A stretch of 64,000 bases of DNA from contig NZ_BMVO01000027.1 in the NCBI RefSeq assembly GCF_014650755.1, forward strand, positions 22,617 through 86,616, given 5' to 3'. The DNA comes from Streptomyces chryseus. Its GTDB lineage: Bacteria > Actinomycetota > Actinomycetes > Streptomycetales > Streptomycetaceae. The stretch's first letter is position 1. Every line of letters starts with the position of its first letter. A model generated the notes under the pieces. It was given only the letters and a program-made list of their open reading frames with translations, searched no databases and was not told the DNA's origin. Positions 26,201 to 35,413 of this stretch are shown piece by piece. The translations under genes were made by a program, and so were the position numbers.

Positions 26201-26578
26201 ATGGTGAAGCGATCCGCCAGGCTGGCGGCCACGGGGCTGGCGCTCGGCGCGGCCCTCTCTCTCCTCGGCACGGCGGGCAGTGCGCAGGCCGCCGCGCAAG
26301 CGAGGGACACCACCGTGCAGACCGGCAGCAACATCCGGGCGGCGGCCACCACGAACAGCAGGCTCCTTGGCACCACGAAGTCCGAGAGCGTGGGGTCGAT
26401 CAGCTGCTACGCCCGCGGCCAGCGCGTCACCGTGGGCGGATACACCACCGACGTCTGGTACTTCGGCAACGTCTTCGACGACGGCGCCAACCCACCGCAC
26501 GCCTACCTCAACGTGTGGGTCTGGGGCGGCAACGTCAACGTGGGCGCCGACCCGGCCCCCGGCATCCCCCGCTGCTGA
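26201..26578 (+). CDS. Small secreted SH3-like protein D
   Basis: A 125-residue protein with a signal peptide (GLALGAALSLLGTAGSAQAA). The mature domain has TVQTGSNIRAAATTNSRLLG, ISCYARGQRVTVGGYTTDVW, VWGGNVNVGADPAPG and a final IPRC. It belongs to the bacterial SH3 type but to a different branch from proteins A-C. It is a tandem paralogue of the next gene: the Cys, GQRVT-GGYTTDVWYFG and the last 19 residues are shared. Confidence 0.82.
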   Translation: MVKRSARLAATGLALGAALSLLGTAGSAQAAAQARDTTVQTGSNIRAAATTNSRLLGTTKSESVGSISCYARGQRVTVGGYTTDVWYFGNVFDDGANPPHAYLNVWVWGGNVNVGADPAPGIPRC

Positions 26579-26606
26579 ATCCGGAACTCGACCGAGGAGC
26601 ACACCC

Positions 26607-26987
26607 ATGACCAAGCGAAGTCTGTCGACCGCGGCCGCCGGCCTCGTACTCGGCGCGGCCGTCTCCCTGCTCGGCACCACCGGGACCGCCGAGGCCGCCC
26701 CCACCGGCGCCTCCGCTTACGCGACGACCGTGCAGGCGCACAGCAACCTGCGCGACGCCCCCAACACCAGCAGCCGCATCTGGGGCACCACGACGAAGGT
26801 GACCGAGGCCGGCGTCGAGTGCTACACCCGCGGCCAGCGCGTCACTGCGGGCGGATACACCACCGACGTCTGGTACTTCGGCACCGTCATCGACTACGAC
26901 ATCGGCCACATCTACTCCAACGTGTGGATGTGGGGCGGCAACGTGAACGTGGGCGCCGATCCGGCCCCCGGTATCCCCCGCTGCTGA
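26607..26987 (+). CDS. Small secreted SH3-like protein E
   Basis: A 126-residue protein, RBS GAGGAG before ATG 26607. It is the tandem copy of protein D: signal peptide (GLVLGAAVSLLGTTGTAEAA), TVQAHSNLRDAPNTSSRIWG, VECYTRGQRVTAGGYTTDVW, WMWGGNVNVGADPAPGIPRC. The divergence is concentrated in the strands between Leu/Ile-Arg and the Cys, the pattern expected if ligand specificity differs between copies. It is the last gene of the island; a strong hairpin follows. Confidence 0.82.
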   Translation: MTKRSLSTAAAGLVLGAAVSLLGTTGTAEAAPTGASAYATTVQAHSNLRDAPNTSSRIWGTTTKVTEAGVECYTRGQRVTAGGYTTDVWYFGTVIDYDIGHIYSNVWMWGGNVNVGADPAPGIPRC

Positions 26988-27030
26988 CCGGTCGACAGCG
27001 CCCGCACCACCCCGCCCCCGACACCCGCGC

Positions 27031-27059
27031 GCCCCCGGGCCTTCAGGAGGCCCGGGGGC
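27031..27059. terminator. Strong hairpin terminator after the SH3 island
   Basis: GCCCCCGGGCCT (27031-27042) and AGGCCCGGGGGC (27048-27059) are perfect 12-bp arms with a 5-nt loop, 44 bases after the stop of SH3 protein E. There is no T-run, as is common in Streptomyces terminators. Confidence 0.75.
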
Positions 27060-27309
27060 CGGTCACGGCCCTGGGAAGCTGTCTGCGGTGCCCTGGTGAC
27101 GCTCGGGGGGGCGGGGCTTTGTTGGTGCTGACTCTCACTCCACCGATCGGCCGCGGCTTCAGCCTCAAGACGACCAGCACCCCCACCCGCGAAGGGGACA
27201 ACCCGGGACTCGCCCTGGGCCCGCCCACCCGACACCCACGCCGTGCGACGACGTTGCTCGCTACGGTGATAGCACGCGTACATCCGGCCCACGGAGGCGA
27301 TCAGGCAGA

Positions 27310-28262
27310 GCCTTCATTCACCCGCTGGCGTGGATCAGAAGCGACCGCGGCTGGGTCCCAGAGCGGCCTGGCCCGCCTCCTGGTCCGCGCCGCAGCGCAG
27401 CGGGGGCGAGTGCACCGGCATCGACGGACATCGGATCTCCAAGTGGGAGTACGGCATCACGCCGCTCCCGAATCACAGGGCCTGCTCGCCGACGTCCTTC
27501 AAGTGACCGCCGCAGCCCCGGCGCTGGGCTGGCCGACTTGGCTCCCCGCCCGCACCGACGTGCTCCCCTTCACCCCTGCCGGCAGCCGGCTCACCTCGAT
27601 GGAGGCCACCGTGGCCCACATCGACCGGCGCGCCCTCCTCCACACCGAGGCAGCCGCGCTCGTCGGCACGCCACTATCGACGGCCCCCTGATGGCCGGCC
27701 TGCTCCAGGCGCACCTCACGACGGTCGCCACCCTCATCGACACCGGTGTTTACGACACCTCCGCCGGGTTCCGCCTGCACATCTGCGCCGCCGAACTCGC
27801 CAGCACATTCGGCTGGCGCTGTTCGACGAGGGCCGCCACGGTGCAGTCCAGCGCATGCGGAGCGCCGCCCTGCGCGCCACGCAGCAGGCGGGCGACCGCG
27901 GCCCGGGCGCGTGCTGCCTGGCCGACTTCGCCTACCTCGCGACCTGGCTCCATCACCCCGCCCACGCCGTCACGATCCTCGACCACGGGGCCACACGCAC
28001 CCGCTCACCAGCAGCCCTGTCCCTGCTGAACGTCCGCCGTACCCGCGCGCTCGCCACCCCGGGACCACACCGACATGGGTGAGCTGGATGTTCAGCGGCC
28101 GACCTTCAGGTCGATGCCGGACGCTGCTGGCTCGACCTGGGCCGCCCGGCCCTCGCCACCCGAGCCCTCGACGAGTGCCTTACCCTGCTGGACCCGGTCC
28201 GCAGCCGCAGCCGCACCCGCACTCGCGCGGTGTTCCAGGTTGTCCAGGCCGGCTCAGCCTGA
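27310..28262 (+). pseudogene. XRE-family regulator remnant
   Basis: Fragments in shifting frames follow the order of a typical Streptomyces XRE regulator: IHPLAWIRSDRGW, then SQGLLADVLQVTAAAPALGW and LPARTDVLPFTPAGSRL, MAGLLQAHLTTVATLIDTGV, AELASTFGWR, LADFAYLATWLHHP, LSLLNVRRTRALA, and finally DLGRPALATRALDECLTLLD with a stop at 28262. At least five frameshifts are needed. The HTH region itself is damaged. It is clearly non-functional. Confidence 0.65.
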
Positions 28263-28433
28263 GCAACCACGAGCTCGAGCGCGCCGTCACTGACGCGGGA
28301 CGAGAGGTTCCCCTCCTCGGTACTGATCCCGGCTCGACGGCAACCTTTCGGCGCTCGGCGGCAACTGGTTGTTCGGCGGCGCAGTTTGATTCCGCCACGA
28401 GCTTTCGACCCACCGAACGAAGGATCAGCACAC

Positions 28434-29600
28434 GTGCGTAGCAACAACGGACGTCACCGCAGGGCCCGGACGCTTTCGGCGGCCGCGGCCGTCGGCGTGG
28501 TCGCAGGCGGCGCGGGCCTCTATGTGGCCGCGGGCCCCGGCCGTGCCGGGGCATCCGTCACCGGTCCGGTCGTCGTGTCCACCACCGCGACGCTGGAGAA
28601 GGCGTTCGCCGCAGCGCGGCCCGGGACGACCATCCAGCTCCGGGGCGGCACCTACTCCCCGTCCAAGAGCCTCAAGAGCCAGGCGAACGGCACTCCTGGA
28701 AGCCGGATCACCGTCGCCGCCTACGGCTCGGAGAAGGTGATCGTGGACGGCTCCAAGCTACCGCAGGGGGAGTGGCTGGTCGCGATCGGCGGGGACCATT
28801 GGACGCTGTCCGACCTGAGGTTCCGCGGCTCGCCCGCGCAGGGTGTCGTGGTGACCTCGTCCGTCGGGGGGGTCTTCAAGAACCTCACCACCCACAGCAA
28901 CGGCGACTCCGGTTTCACGCTGCGGGGTGACGGCACCAGCGACAACCTGATCGAGAACCTGGACTCCTACGACAACTACGACCCGAAGAATCATGGGCAG
29001 AACGCGGACGGCCTGGCAGTCAAGTTCGGATCCGGCGGCAACAACAGGGTCGTCGCCGCACGGTTGTACAACAACGCGGACGACGGTGTGGACCTGTGGC
29101 AGTGGGCGAGCCCGGTCCGTATCGAGGGCAGCTGGGCGTACGGCAACGGCGTGAACCGCTGGAAGGACCCGGCCTTCGAGGGCAACGGCAACGGCTTCAA
29201 GCTCGGCGGGGGCGGCGCGAGCGCCGCTCATCTCATCACGGGCAACGCCGCGTGGCACAACACTCAGCACGGCTTCACGGAGAACAGCAACCCGGGTCAA
29301 CAGCGGATCCACCGCAATACCGCCTACGCCAACAAGGCCGGCGGGTACTTCTTCGTGAAGTCCCGGTCCCGCCTCTCCAGGAACCTCGCCGTGCGGAACG
29401 CCGACAGCGCCGCGAAGCTGGGACCCCGCACGGTGTCGGCTGCCAACACCTGGAACCTGGACTCGGCAGGTCAGGCCCGCTTCCCCCTGCGGAGCACCGA
29501 CCCGGCGACGGCGTACGGGCCGCGCCGGGCTGACGGATCGCTCCCCAGGACACAGTTCCTGACCACCGGGACGCCTTCCATCGGTGCGGAAATGAAGTGA
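28434..29600 (+). CDS. Secreted right-handed beta-helix protein (pectate lyase L-like)
   Basis: A 388-residue protein from GTG 28434 (AAGGA upstream). A signal-like N-terminus (SAAAAVGVVAGGAGLYVAA) is followed by GTTIQLRGGTYSPSKSL and parallel beta-helix repeats: LSDLRFRGSPAQGVVV, NLTTHSNGDSGFTLRGDG, HGQNADGLAVKFGSGG, NNADDGVDLW, GNGNGFKLGGGGASAAHL. The NADG(L)AVKFGSG and DDGVDLW patterns match family PL9 pectate lyases. Expected to cut polygalacturonate or a related acidic polysaccharide outside the cell. Confidence 0.87.
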   Translation: MRSNNGRHRRARTLSAAAAVGVVAGGAGLYVAAGPGRAGASVTGPVVVSTTATLEKAFAAARPGTTIQLRGGTYSPSKSLKSQANGTPGSRITVAAYGSEKVIVDGSKLPQGEWLVAIGGDHWTLSDLRFRGSPAQGVVVTSSVGGVFKNLTTHSNGDSGFTLRGDGTSDNLIENLDSYDNYDPKNHGQNADGLAVKFGSGGNNRVVAARLYNNADDGVDLWQWASPVRIEGSWAYGNGVNRWKDPAFEGNGNGFKLGGGGASAAHLITGNAAWHNTQHGFTENSNPGQQRIHRNTAYANKAGGYFFVKSRSRLSRNLAVRNADSAAKLGPRTVSAANTWNLDSAGQARFPLRSTDPATAYGPRRADGSLPRTQFLTTGTPSIGAEMK

Positions 29601-29730
29601 GAGGTGAGGGGCGTGAGCGCGGGGCGCGTCAACCAGCGCGGGGGAGGCTTGCGTGCCCAGCGCTCGTTACCGTCCAGTAGGCTCGTCCCCCTCTGACCCT
29701 ATCGGCGCGGACAGGCAAAGGGCTCCTATC

Positions 29731-30261
29731 ATGGCGGTCGACGACGCAGCCGCGGAGTTCCATGCCTTCTTCGATCGCCACCACGCCGAACTCGCCCGTC
29801 TCGCCCGTCTCCTGACGGGCGAGACGGACGCCGCCGACGACCTCGCCGCTGACGCTCTGCTGGCGCTGTGGGACCGCTGGGAACGGGTCCGCGCGGCCGA
29901 CCACCCCGTGGCGTATGCCCGCGGGGTGGTCACCAACCTGGCTCGCAGCCGGATCCGTACGGCTGTGCGTGAGCGCCGTCGAATCGCGCTGTTCTGGTCC
30001 CAGCGGGGCGAGCGGGTGGACGACCCGGACGTGGCTGCCGCCGTCGACCTACGGCAGGCGCTGCGGACGCTTCCCTTCCGCAAGCGGGCGTGCGTCGTCC
30101 TGCGGCACGCGCTCGACCTGTCGGAGAAGGACACCGCCTTGGCCCTGGGAATATCGGTCGGCACAGTCAAAAGCCAGACATCCAAGGGGATGGCGGAGTT
30201 GGAGCGGATACTGGGCGACCGGCCCGCCGCACGCCAGCTCACGGGAAGGGGAAACCGATGA
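29731..30261 (+). CDS. SigE-family ECF sigma factor
   Basis: A 176-residue protein with region 2 (FHAFFDRHHAELARLARLLT, AADDLAADALLALWDRWERV, AYARGVVTNLARSRIRTAVR) and region 4 (LRTLPFRKRACVVLRHALDL, DTALALGISVGTVKSQTSKG). The FxxFxxxxxxxLxRxAxLLTG pattern is that of the actinobacterial SigE/SigM-like group. ATG 29731 begins just before the first helix. Its stop overlaps the next ATG (ATGA), so the two are translationally coupled. Confidence 0.92.
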   Translation: MAVDDAAAEFHAFFDRHHAELARLARLLTGETDAADDLAADALLALWDRWERVRAADHPVAYARGVVTNLARSRIRTAVRERRRIALFWSQRGERVDDPDVAAAVDLRQALRTLPFRKRACVVLRHALDLSEKDTALALGISVGTVKSQTSKGMAELERILGDRPAARQLTGRGNR

Positions 30262-31097
30262 GCGATCCGCGCAGGCAACTGCGCGATGCGGCCCAGGCGC
30301 AGCAGCCGGACCGGGCCCGGATGCTGGCCCGTGTGGAGCGCGGCATGGCAGATCAGGCCGGGCAGCGAGGAACGCGAACACGCCGGGTCTTCGCTTGGCC
30401 GCGAACCGCCCTTGTCTCGGCTGCCGTGAGCGCGACGTGCATCGTCGCATTCGCAGTTGAGTCCGTCCTCGACGCCGGGGAACGACGGCAGCACGTGTCC
30501 ACAAACCCCCTGCCGCAGAACTCCGACATCGTGTCGTCACCCGCAGCGCCGACCGGTGACCCGTCCGCATCCCCGCCTCAGGGGCCGGACACGACCGCGA
30601 CCCCCCGCGGCGGTGCGACCGCCGGGGTACTGCCCCCGCCGGCTGCCACCACCCCGCCCCCGGCGGCGACCTCCCGTTCCCCGGAACTCGGCGCGCGTCA
30701 CACCGAGGAGGGTTCACTGTGGTCGGACGGCTCCGTCGTTCCGGGCGACAGCAGCAACACGGCTCGTAGCGACGTCACCCTCAAGACCCAGGAACCGCTC
30801 ACGGCGCTGACCGTGGAACTCTCCCTCGCGCGGAGGGACGGGATCGTACCCACCGGTACGTCTCAGTCGCTGCCCATCGACGACTTCACCCACTCACTGG
30901 ATCAGCGGGACGGCACGCTGATCCACCGCTGGACACTGAAAGCAGGCAGAACCGTGCCTCCCGGAACGCATGTTTTCGCCGGTCGGTACGACCATGCTCC
31001 AGACGGCCGCAACGCTTACGACGACACGTACCGAGCCACCGCGAAGACAACGGACGACACGCTCACCGTACGGGGCGACTTCGCGCGCACCAGCTGA
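30258..31097 (+). CDS. Single-pass membrane protein, possible anti-sigma partner
   Basis: A 279-residue protein coupled by ATGA to the SigE-type gene. Residues 1-48 are a cytoplasmic, charged helix region, about 49-66 a transmembrane helix (ALVSAAVSATCIVAFAV), then a Pro/Thr-rich linker and a C-terminal extracellular beta-type domain (LTALTVELSLARRDGIVPTG, GTHVFAGRYDHAPDGRNAYD). No zinc HxxxCxxC motif is present. The topology and coupling suggest an anti-sigma or sensor role, but no recognised family supports it. Confidence 0.75.
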   Translation: MSDPRRQLRDAAQAQQPDRARMLARVERGMADQAGQRGTRTRRVFAWPRTALVSAAVSATCIVAFAVESVLDAGERRQHVSTNPLPQNSDIVSSPAAPTGDPSASPPQGPDTTATPRGGATAGVLPPPAATTPPPAATSRSPELGARHTEEGSLWSDGSVVPGDSSNTARSDVTLKTQEPLTALTVELSLARRDGIVPTGTSQSLPIDDFTHSLDQRDGTLIHRWTLKAGRTVPPGTHVFAGRYDHAPDGRNAYDDTYRATAKTTDDTLTVRGDFARTS

Positions 31098-31390
31098 CCG
31101 GCACCGGTCCCCCTCGTCCCACGCGTGGCGGCCGGGAGACCGCAGATACCGCAGGCCACTGGCAGCGCATCACGAGGACCACGCCGGCCAGACCGGTGTC
31201 CGTGGAGGCGGTGTTCCGCGGTTGGCCGCTCACCGGGGCCGGGCGACTCGCGTCTGCACCCCAGGACAAGGCGGCGGAGCATGCGCGACAGCCATGTCGG
31301 CGGGCCGATGCTGTGGCCGGACGGCTTGCTGCCACCGGCTCCAGGGTTCACGACGTCCCCCGGGCAGCACTATCACGTGCCGCATTCGGT

Positions 31391-32554
31391 TCAGGTGGCA
31401 GGCCGTGAGCGGGCGGCGTCCGGTAGAACCATGCCGAACCATTCCTGAGATGCCCCGGACAGCCCGGCTGCTGTGCCCGTGATTGATACCACTCCGCTGG
31501 TGGAGAGCGCGGAGGCGGCGCCGCGAAGGACGGTCACCATGCCGTAGCTGTTCTCTTCCGGTGCCCCGATGACCAGGTCGGAGCGTCCGTCGCCGGTCAG
31601 GTCGCGCAGGGTGAGCGCGTGCCCGAAGTAGTCGTAGCGCTCCGGGGACCCGGGCACGCCCGCGGTGTCCTGGGTGATCATGCGCGCCCTTGCGGTGGTC
31701 AGGCCTCCCTTTGAACCGTACAGAACAGTGACGGCCCCCGCTTCGGCGCTGCCGTTCAGGTCCTCGTAGGGGGCTCCCACGGCGACGTCTGCGTATCCGT
31801 CCTTGTCGATGTCACCGACAGCCACGCTCACTCCGAAGCCGTCAGCGCTCTCGCCGCTGCCGGGGACACCGGGGGTGTCCTGGTGGACGACGGTGGGCCG
31901 CTGGGCCGGCGCCGGGCCGGTGGGGCCTCCGTACCAGACGGTGAGCTGGCCGCCCTTGTGCCCGCGGGTCCTGTCGCCGCCGGGATCCAGGGCGTCGCCA
32001 ACGACCAAGTCGCCGTACCCGTCGCCGTTGAAATCCCCGGCAGCGACACCCGTCCCCATCACGCTCTCCTCGTCCAGGTCGGAGGGCAGCGGCAGGCTCG
32101 CGCCGCCCGCGATGCCTTGCCGGCCGCCCCACAGCACGGTGACGGACCCCCGGTAGGGCACAGAGCCGACAGTCTCGCTCGGCGAGCCCACGACCAGGTC
32201 GCTGTACCCGTCACCATCCAGGTCCGCCGATGCCAGAGACCGACCGAATCTGTCGTTCCTCTCCGCGGTCCCCGGCACCCCCGGCGAGTCCTGGTGCACG
32301 ACCGTCCGCCGTCCGCCGGACACCCCGGACGCCGACCCGTACAGCACGACCACCGCTCCGGCGTGCTCCCGCGACCCGACCTTCGCGTTCGGCGCGCCTA
32401 CGGCCAGGTCCAGATACCCGTCACCGTTGTTGTCGGCCTCGATCCCGGAACGCACCGGTGCGGCCGCGGCCCCCGGCGCGCAGCAGAAGCTGAGCGCCAG
32501 GGCGCCGAGTAGGGCGCCAGGCACGACACGCCTACGGAACGGGACGTGCTGCAT
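31391..32554 (-). CDS. Secreted FG-GAP repeat (integrin alpha-like) protein
   Basis: A 387-residue protein with a Sec signal (VPGALLGALALSFCCAPGAAAA). Five FG-GAP repeats carry calcium-type DxDxDG loops: DNNGDGYLDLAVG, DLDGDGYSDLVVG, DFNGDGYGDLVVG, DIDKDGYADVAVG and DLTGDGRSDLVIG, each preceded by AGAVTVLYG-like strands. It should fold as a beta-propeller outside the cell, possibly for adhesion or carbohydrate binding. It has no catalytic domain. The 293-base gap 31098-31390 holds nothing I recognise. Confidence 0.9.
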   Translation of the reverse strand: MQHVPFRRRVVPGALLGALALSFCCAPGAAAAPVRSGIEADNNGDGYLDLAVGAPNAKVGSREHAGAVVVLYGSASGVSGGRRTVVHQDSPGVPGTAERNDRFGRSLASADLDGDGYSDLVVGSPSETVGSVPYRGSVTVLWGGRQGIAGGASLPLPSDLDEESVMGTGVAAGDFNGDGYGDLVVGDALDPGGDRTRGHKGGQLTVWYGGPTGPAPAQRPTVVHQDTPGVPGSGESADGFGVSVAVGDIDKDGYADVAVGAPYEDLNGSAEAGAVTVLYGSKGGLTTARARMITQDTAGVPGSPERYDYFGHALTLRDLTGDGRSDLVIGAPEENSYGMVTVLRGAASALSTSGVVSITGTAAGLSGASQEWFGMVLPDAARSRPAT

Positions 32555-32968
32555 GCGGGCTCCCCTGCTTCAAGCAACCAAACGTGTCGTACGAGAGATC
32601 ACCGAAGGGTGTCCCAGGTTGTACGGGGAGGGGAGATCGTTATGGTGGGGTGACCCGAAGGGTCTCCGGTCGGCGTCGTCAACCGGTTCGGCTACCAGCC
32701 GGCCGCCCTGTTTCACGGCCTGAGCACACCAGACCCGACGCCTTCACCGAGGCGAGTGGCGATGGCGAGCCTGGCCTACGACCCCGCGACTCCTGCCGAC
32801 GTACCGCGCAGCCCTTTGTGCGAGGCCATCCTCGGTTGGGGTATCGGCCGCGTGGGATACCGCTGTCCGACGGTTTCGTGGCTGTGTCGAGTTGTCAGGG
32901 CACGGTGGCTGGCCAGCTGGCCCTCACTGCTGAGACTTCCCGTAGCAGCAGAGCTATTGGCGATCAAC
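32555..32968. other. Gap with no recognisable gene
   Basis: This 414-base stretch lies between the FG-GAP gene start and the small ORF. Plus-strand frames here have no RBS or family match. It presumably contains the FG-GAP promoter, but no clear -10/-35 pair was found. Confidence 0.4.
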
Positions 32969-33154
32969 TCACCGCCACAGACCGGGTGCCACGGGCTCGC
33001 CCCAGTCGTCTGTGTCTTCCTCAGCCACCCATTGGTCCGGGTACGCAGGCGCTTTGAAGATCTCCGCGAACCGGAAGTCCGGCTTCGGGGGCGCAGTCGG
33101 ACCTTGGCGCGACGAATGCGTCTCAGTCCGGCGGGCAGGGATTCCGGTAGTCAA
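32969..33154 (-). CDS. Small 61-residue protein of unknown function
   Basis: The TTG at 33154 is preceded by a perfect GGAGGAG 7 bases upstream, which makes this a real gene despite its size. The product begins MTTGIPARRTETHSS, then Pro-rich APPKPDFRFAEIFKAPAYPD, and ends with an acidic EEDTDDWGEPV segment and a short tail APGLWR. It has no Cys, no signal peptide and no membrane helix. The charged, disordered-looking layout could be a RiPP precursor or a small regulator. No RiPP enzymes are nearby. I do not recognise it. Confidence 0.55.
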   Translation of the reverse strand: MTTGIPARRTETHSSRQGPTAPPKPDFRFAEIFKAPAYPDQWVAEEDTDDWGEPVAPGLWR

Positions 33155-33503
33155 TGTCGTCTCCTCCAGCGGGGATCAAGGCTTACGGGCAACGTCGGGG
33201 GCTTGCTCGGAGAGCAGGCTGCAATCGGCGGGGCGGCGGCCACGTACCCCAATACCGGGTACTTTCGGGCGGTCAGCCACGGCGCCGACTGCTTCTTGAC
33301 GTTGGACGTGATCACAACATAGACGCTCTATTGGACCCACGGGCGGGTCTCTGGACTGACGGCCCATCGGGTGGCCCCGCCAGGCAACGTGGGTCGTCCA
33401 GGCCGTGTGACAGGGGTAAGGCCGGTGGGTGACTCAGACATCCAGCGCCTGGCCCCGGCCACACTCCCCACACCCCGGGCTGGTGATGCCTTGTTCCACG
33501 CGA
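33155..33503. other. Gap with one possible plus-strand promoter
   Basis: TTGACG (33296-33301) and TAGACG (33320-33325) are 18 bases apart, a fair sigma-70-like promoter reading right, but no plus-strand gene follows. A 5' leader for the small minus-strand ORF would also lie here. Nothing else was recognised. Confidence 0.3.
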
Positions 33504-34114
33504 TCAGGCTCTCCCAGGCGGCGGCCAGGGGTAACCGAGTTGCCGCGCGAACTCGGCTGAGCCGCCGCAGACCTCGGACGTCTGGCGTGGATCTGCTGCG
33601 AGGAGTTGCTCAGCGAACCGCTTAGCTCGGGTCGCCGGGTCGTCACCAGAGACGGCGAGGATCCGTCGAAACTGCAGCCAGCGACGGTCCTGCCTCATAG
33701 CCGAGCGGCCTGGATGGAAGAGGAAGACGTTGACCTGGTCCGGTTCCCAGGGGACACGGCGTCCGGTTCGCACTCCCATCGTGCGAGCCGGTCAGCGCGT
33801 TCTCCAAGGTGCTGCTCCAGCAGCCGTGCAACGGTCATGTCATCCCCGTCACGCCGCACGGTCACATACAGAGCGCCGCAGCAGCATTCGGTGCACGCTG
33901 CCTCGGCCAGCCTCACCTCGTGCGGCTGCGACGTATCAGAGAGAGGCCCGCCCGGCGCCAGAACGACCTCGGGCTCCTCGCCCGGACTCTCCGTAAACGC
34001 GTCACCCAGGATGTCCCAGCCATCAACCAGCACCCGAACCTCCACCCTTCCACCCCTCCGTGTGGGATCGGGAACAACAACGCGAAGGGTGAGGCAACGC
34101 TTCTGATCAGTCAT
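33504..34114 (-). pseudogene. Conserved actinobacterial hypothetical protein, frameshifted and internally shortened
   Basis: The first part from ATG 34114 reads MTDQKRCLTLRVVVPDPTRR, VEVRVLVDGWDILGDAF, EVRLAEAACTECCCGALYVT and LLEQHLGERADRLARWECEP. A frameshift near 33750 leads into VPWEPDQVNVFLFHPGRSAM, RRWLQFRRILAVSGDDP and VCGGSAEFARQLGYPWP, ending 33504. Relatives from memory have about 35 more residues between the CCGALYVT strand and the TVARLLE helix, so an internal deletion is also likely. Confidence 0.55.
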
Positions 34115-34376
34115 CGGACGATTGTTGGCCGAGCCCGCACTGCGCGTCGCGCCAATTCTCACCACCGACCGCCTCGACGGGACGACTTACCATGGCGCAG
34201 GCCCGGGTCATGAGGATGTCGCCGGCTGTCCGCCTCGTTCGGCGCCGGGCGACCTCGCCTTCGGCTTGGCCGGCGGGTCGGGGTCGCGGGGCAGGTGTGA
34301 ACAAGCGCGCTCTGAGGTCCGGCAGGAGTGGTGCCGCCGTGGTGTAGTCCCTGTCTCGGCTCGCTACGGTACGGGG

Positions 34377-34886
34377 ATGATCACCATCCGCCCGGCCACC
34401 CCCGACGACGCCCCCGCCCTCGCCGATGCTGTCCTGCGCAACCGGGAGCGCATGCGGCCCTGGGAGCCGTACCGCCCCCCGAACTACTACACCGTCGAGG
34501 GGCAGGCGCAGCGGCTCGCCGACGGTACCAAGCGCTGGTTCGCGCTCGATGCGGAGGCGATCGTCGGCGTCGCCACCCTTTCCGGGACAGCCCTCGGGCC
34601 CCTCCGCAGCGCCTCCCTCGGCTACTGGATCGACGGCGCCTACACCGGCCGCGGTCTGGCCACCAACCTCGTCGACGAGGTCTGCCGCGCCGCCCGCGAA
34701 CAGCTCGGCCTGCACCGGATCGAGGCCGGGACCCTCCTCGACAACCACGCCTCCCAGCGCGTCCTTGCCAAGAGCGGCTTCGAACCCATCGGCACCGCGC
34801 CCCGCTACCTCCATATTGACGGCGCCTGGCGCGACCACTACCTGTTCCAGCGCATCCTGCACGACGATGCGCCGCCGAGGGGCTGA
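34377..34886 (+). CDS. GNAT acetyltransferase (RimJ/RimL type)
   Basis: A 169-residue protein from ATG 34377 (ACGGGG upstream). It shows the RimJ/RimL pattern: MITIRPATPDDAPALADAVL, ASLGYWIDGAYTGRGLATNL with the acetyl-CoA loop GRGLAT, LGLHRIEAGTLLDNHASQRV and LAKSGFEPIGTAPRYLHIDG. It transfers acetyl from acetyl-CoA to an amino group, perhaps a protein N-terminus. It stands alone between two broken genes. Confidence 0.9.
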   Translation: MITIRPATPDDAPALADAVLRNRERMRPWEPYRPPNYYTVEGQAQRLADGTKRWFALDAEAIVGVATLSGTALGPLRSASLGYWIDGAYTGRGLATNLVDEVCRAAREQLGLHRIEAGTLLDNHASQRVLAKSGFEPIGTAPRYLHIDGAWRDHYLFQRILHDDAPPRG

Positions 34887-34915
34887 GTCCTGGGCGTCCG
34901 CCGCGACCTTCGCGC

Positions 34916-35347
34916 TCATCTCGTCGGCGGCCGGTTCGGGCACCGATTCGACGGTGCCGCCCGCGCGGGCGCGGTGTACATCACCGAGTTCTGCTTGTTC
35001 CCCTTTTCGGCCATCCCCTTCTTCACGAGGCTTTCCAGGCTGTTGCGCACCACCTGGACGGACGTCGACCGGCCGTGCTTGTCCGCGACTTCGGTGTGGA
35101 CCTCGCGGGCCAGGTGCGGGTGCCCGGGCCGGGTGCGCAAGATGCTCAGAACGACCTCGTGCAGCGGCGGCTCGGCACGCCTGGCGCTCTCGTCCACCTG
35201 CTCGGTCGCTTTCTCGACGGTGGTCTTCTTGACGGTCGCCTTGTCACCCCCAGCCTTCGACTTCGGCGCAGGCGTCCTTCGGGCAGGCGACTTGGCGGCG
35301 GACTTGGCGCGCGTCGTATTCCGGGCGCAGGAGCAGTCCACCACCAT
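34916..35347 (-). CDS. Small DNA-binding-like protein with basic tail domain
   Basis: A 143-residue protein. The N-terminus is Lys/Ala/Thr-rich (TRAKSAAKSPARRTPAPKSK, TVKKTTVEKATEQ), like histone-type tails. The C-terminal half (PPLHEVVLSILRTRPGHPHL, AREVHTEVADKHGR, VQVVRNSLESLVKKGMAEKG) is a winged-helix-like domain. Actinobacteria have several such nucleoid-type proteins. The ATG at 35347 is the first plausible start but lacks a clear RBS; the start may lie inside. Confidence 0.65.
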   Translation of the reverse strand: MVVDCSCARNTTRAKSAAKSPARRTPAPKSKAGGDKATVKKTTVEKATEQVDESARRAEPPLHEVVLSILRTRPGHPHLAREVHTEVADKHGRSTSVQVVRNSLESLVKKGMAEKGNKQNSVMYTAPARAAPSNRCPNRPPTR

Positions 35348-35413
35348 CCGCCGGACCAGACAGGGACGTGCCGCAACTAGGGTGTGCGCCGGGGGTGTTC
35401 CAGGTTGGCCCGC

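Noticed and set aside
33296..33325. TTGACG-N18-TAGACG promoter-like pair on the plus strand
   Set aside because: No plus-strand gene follows before the next minus-strand genes; kept only as a note in the gap entry.
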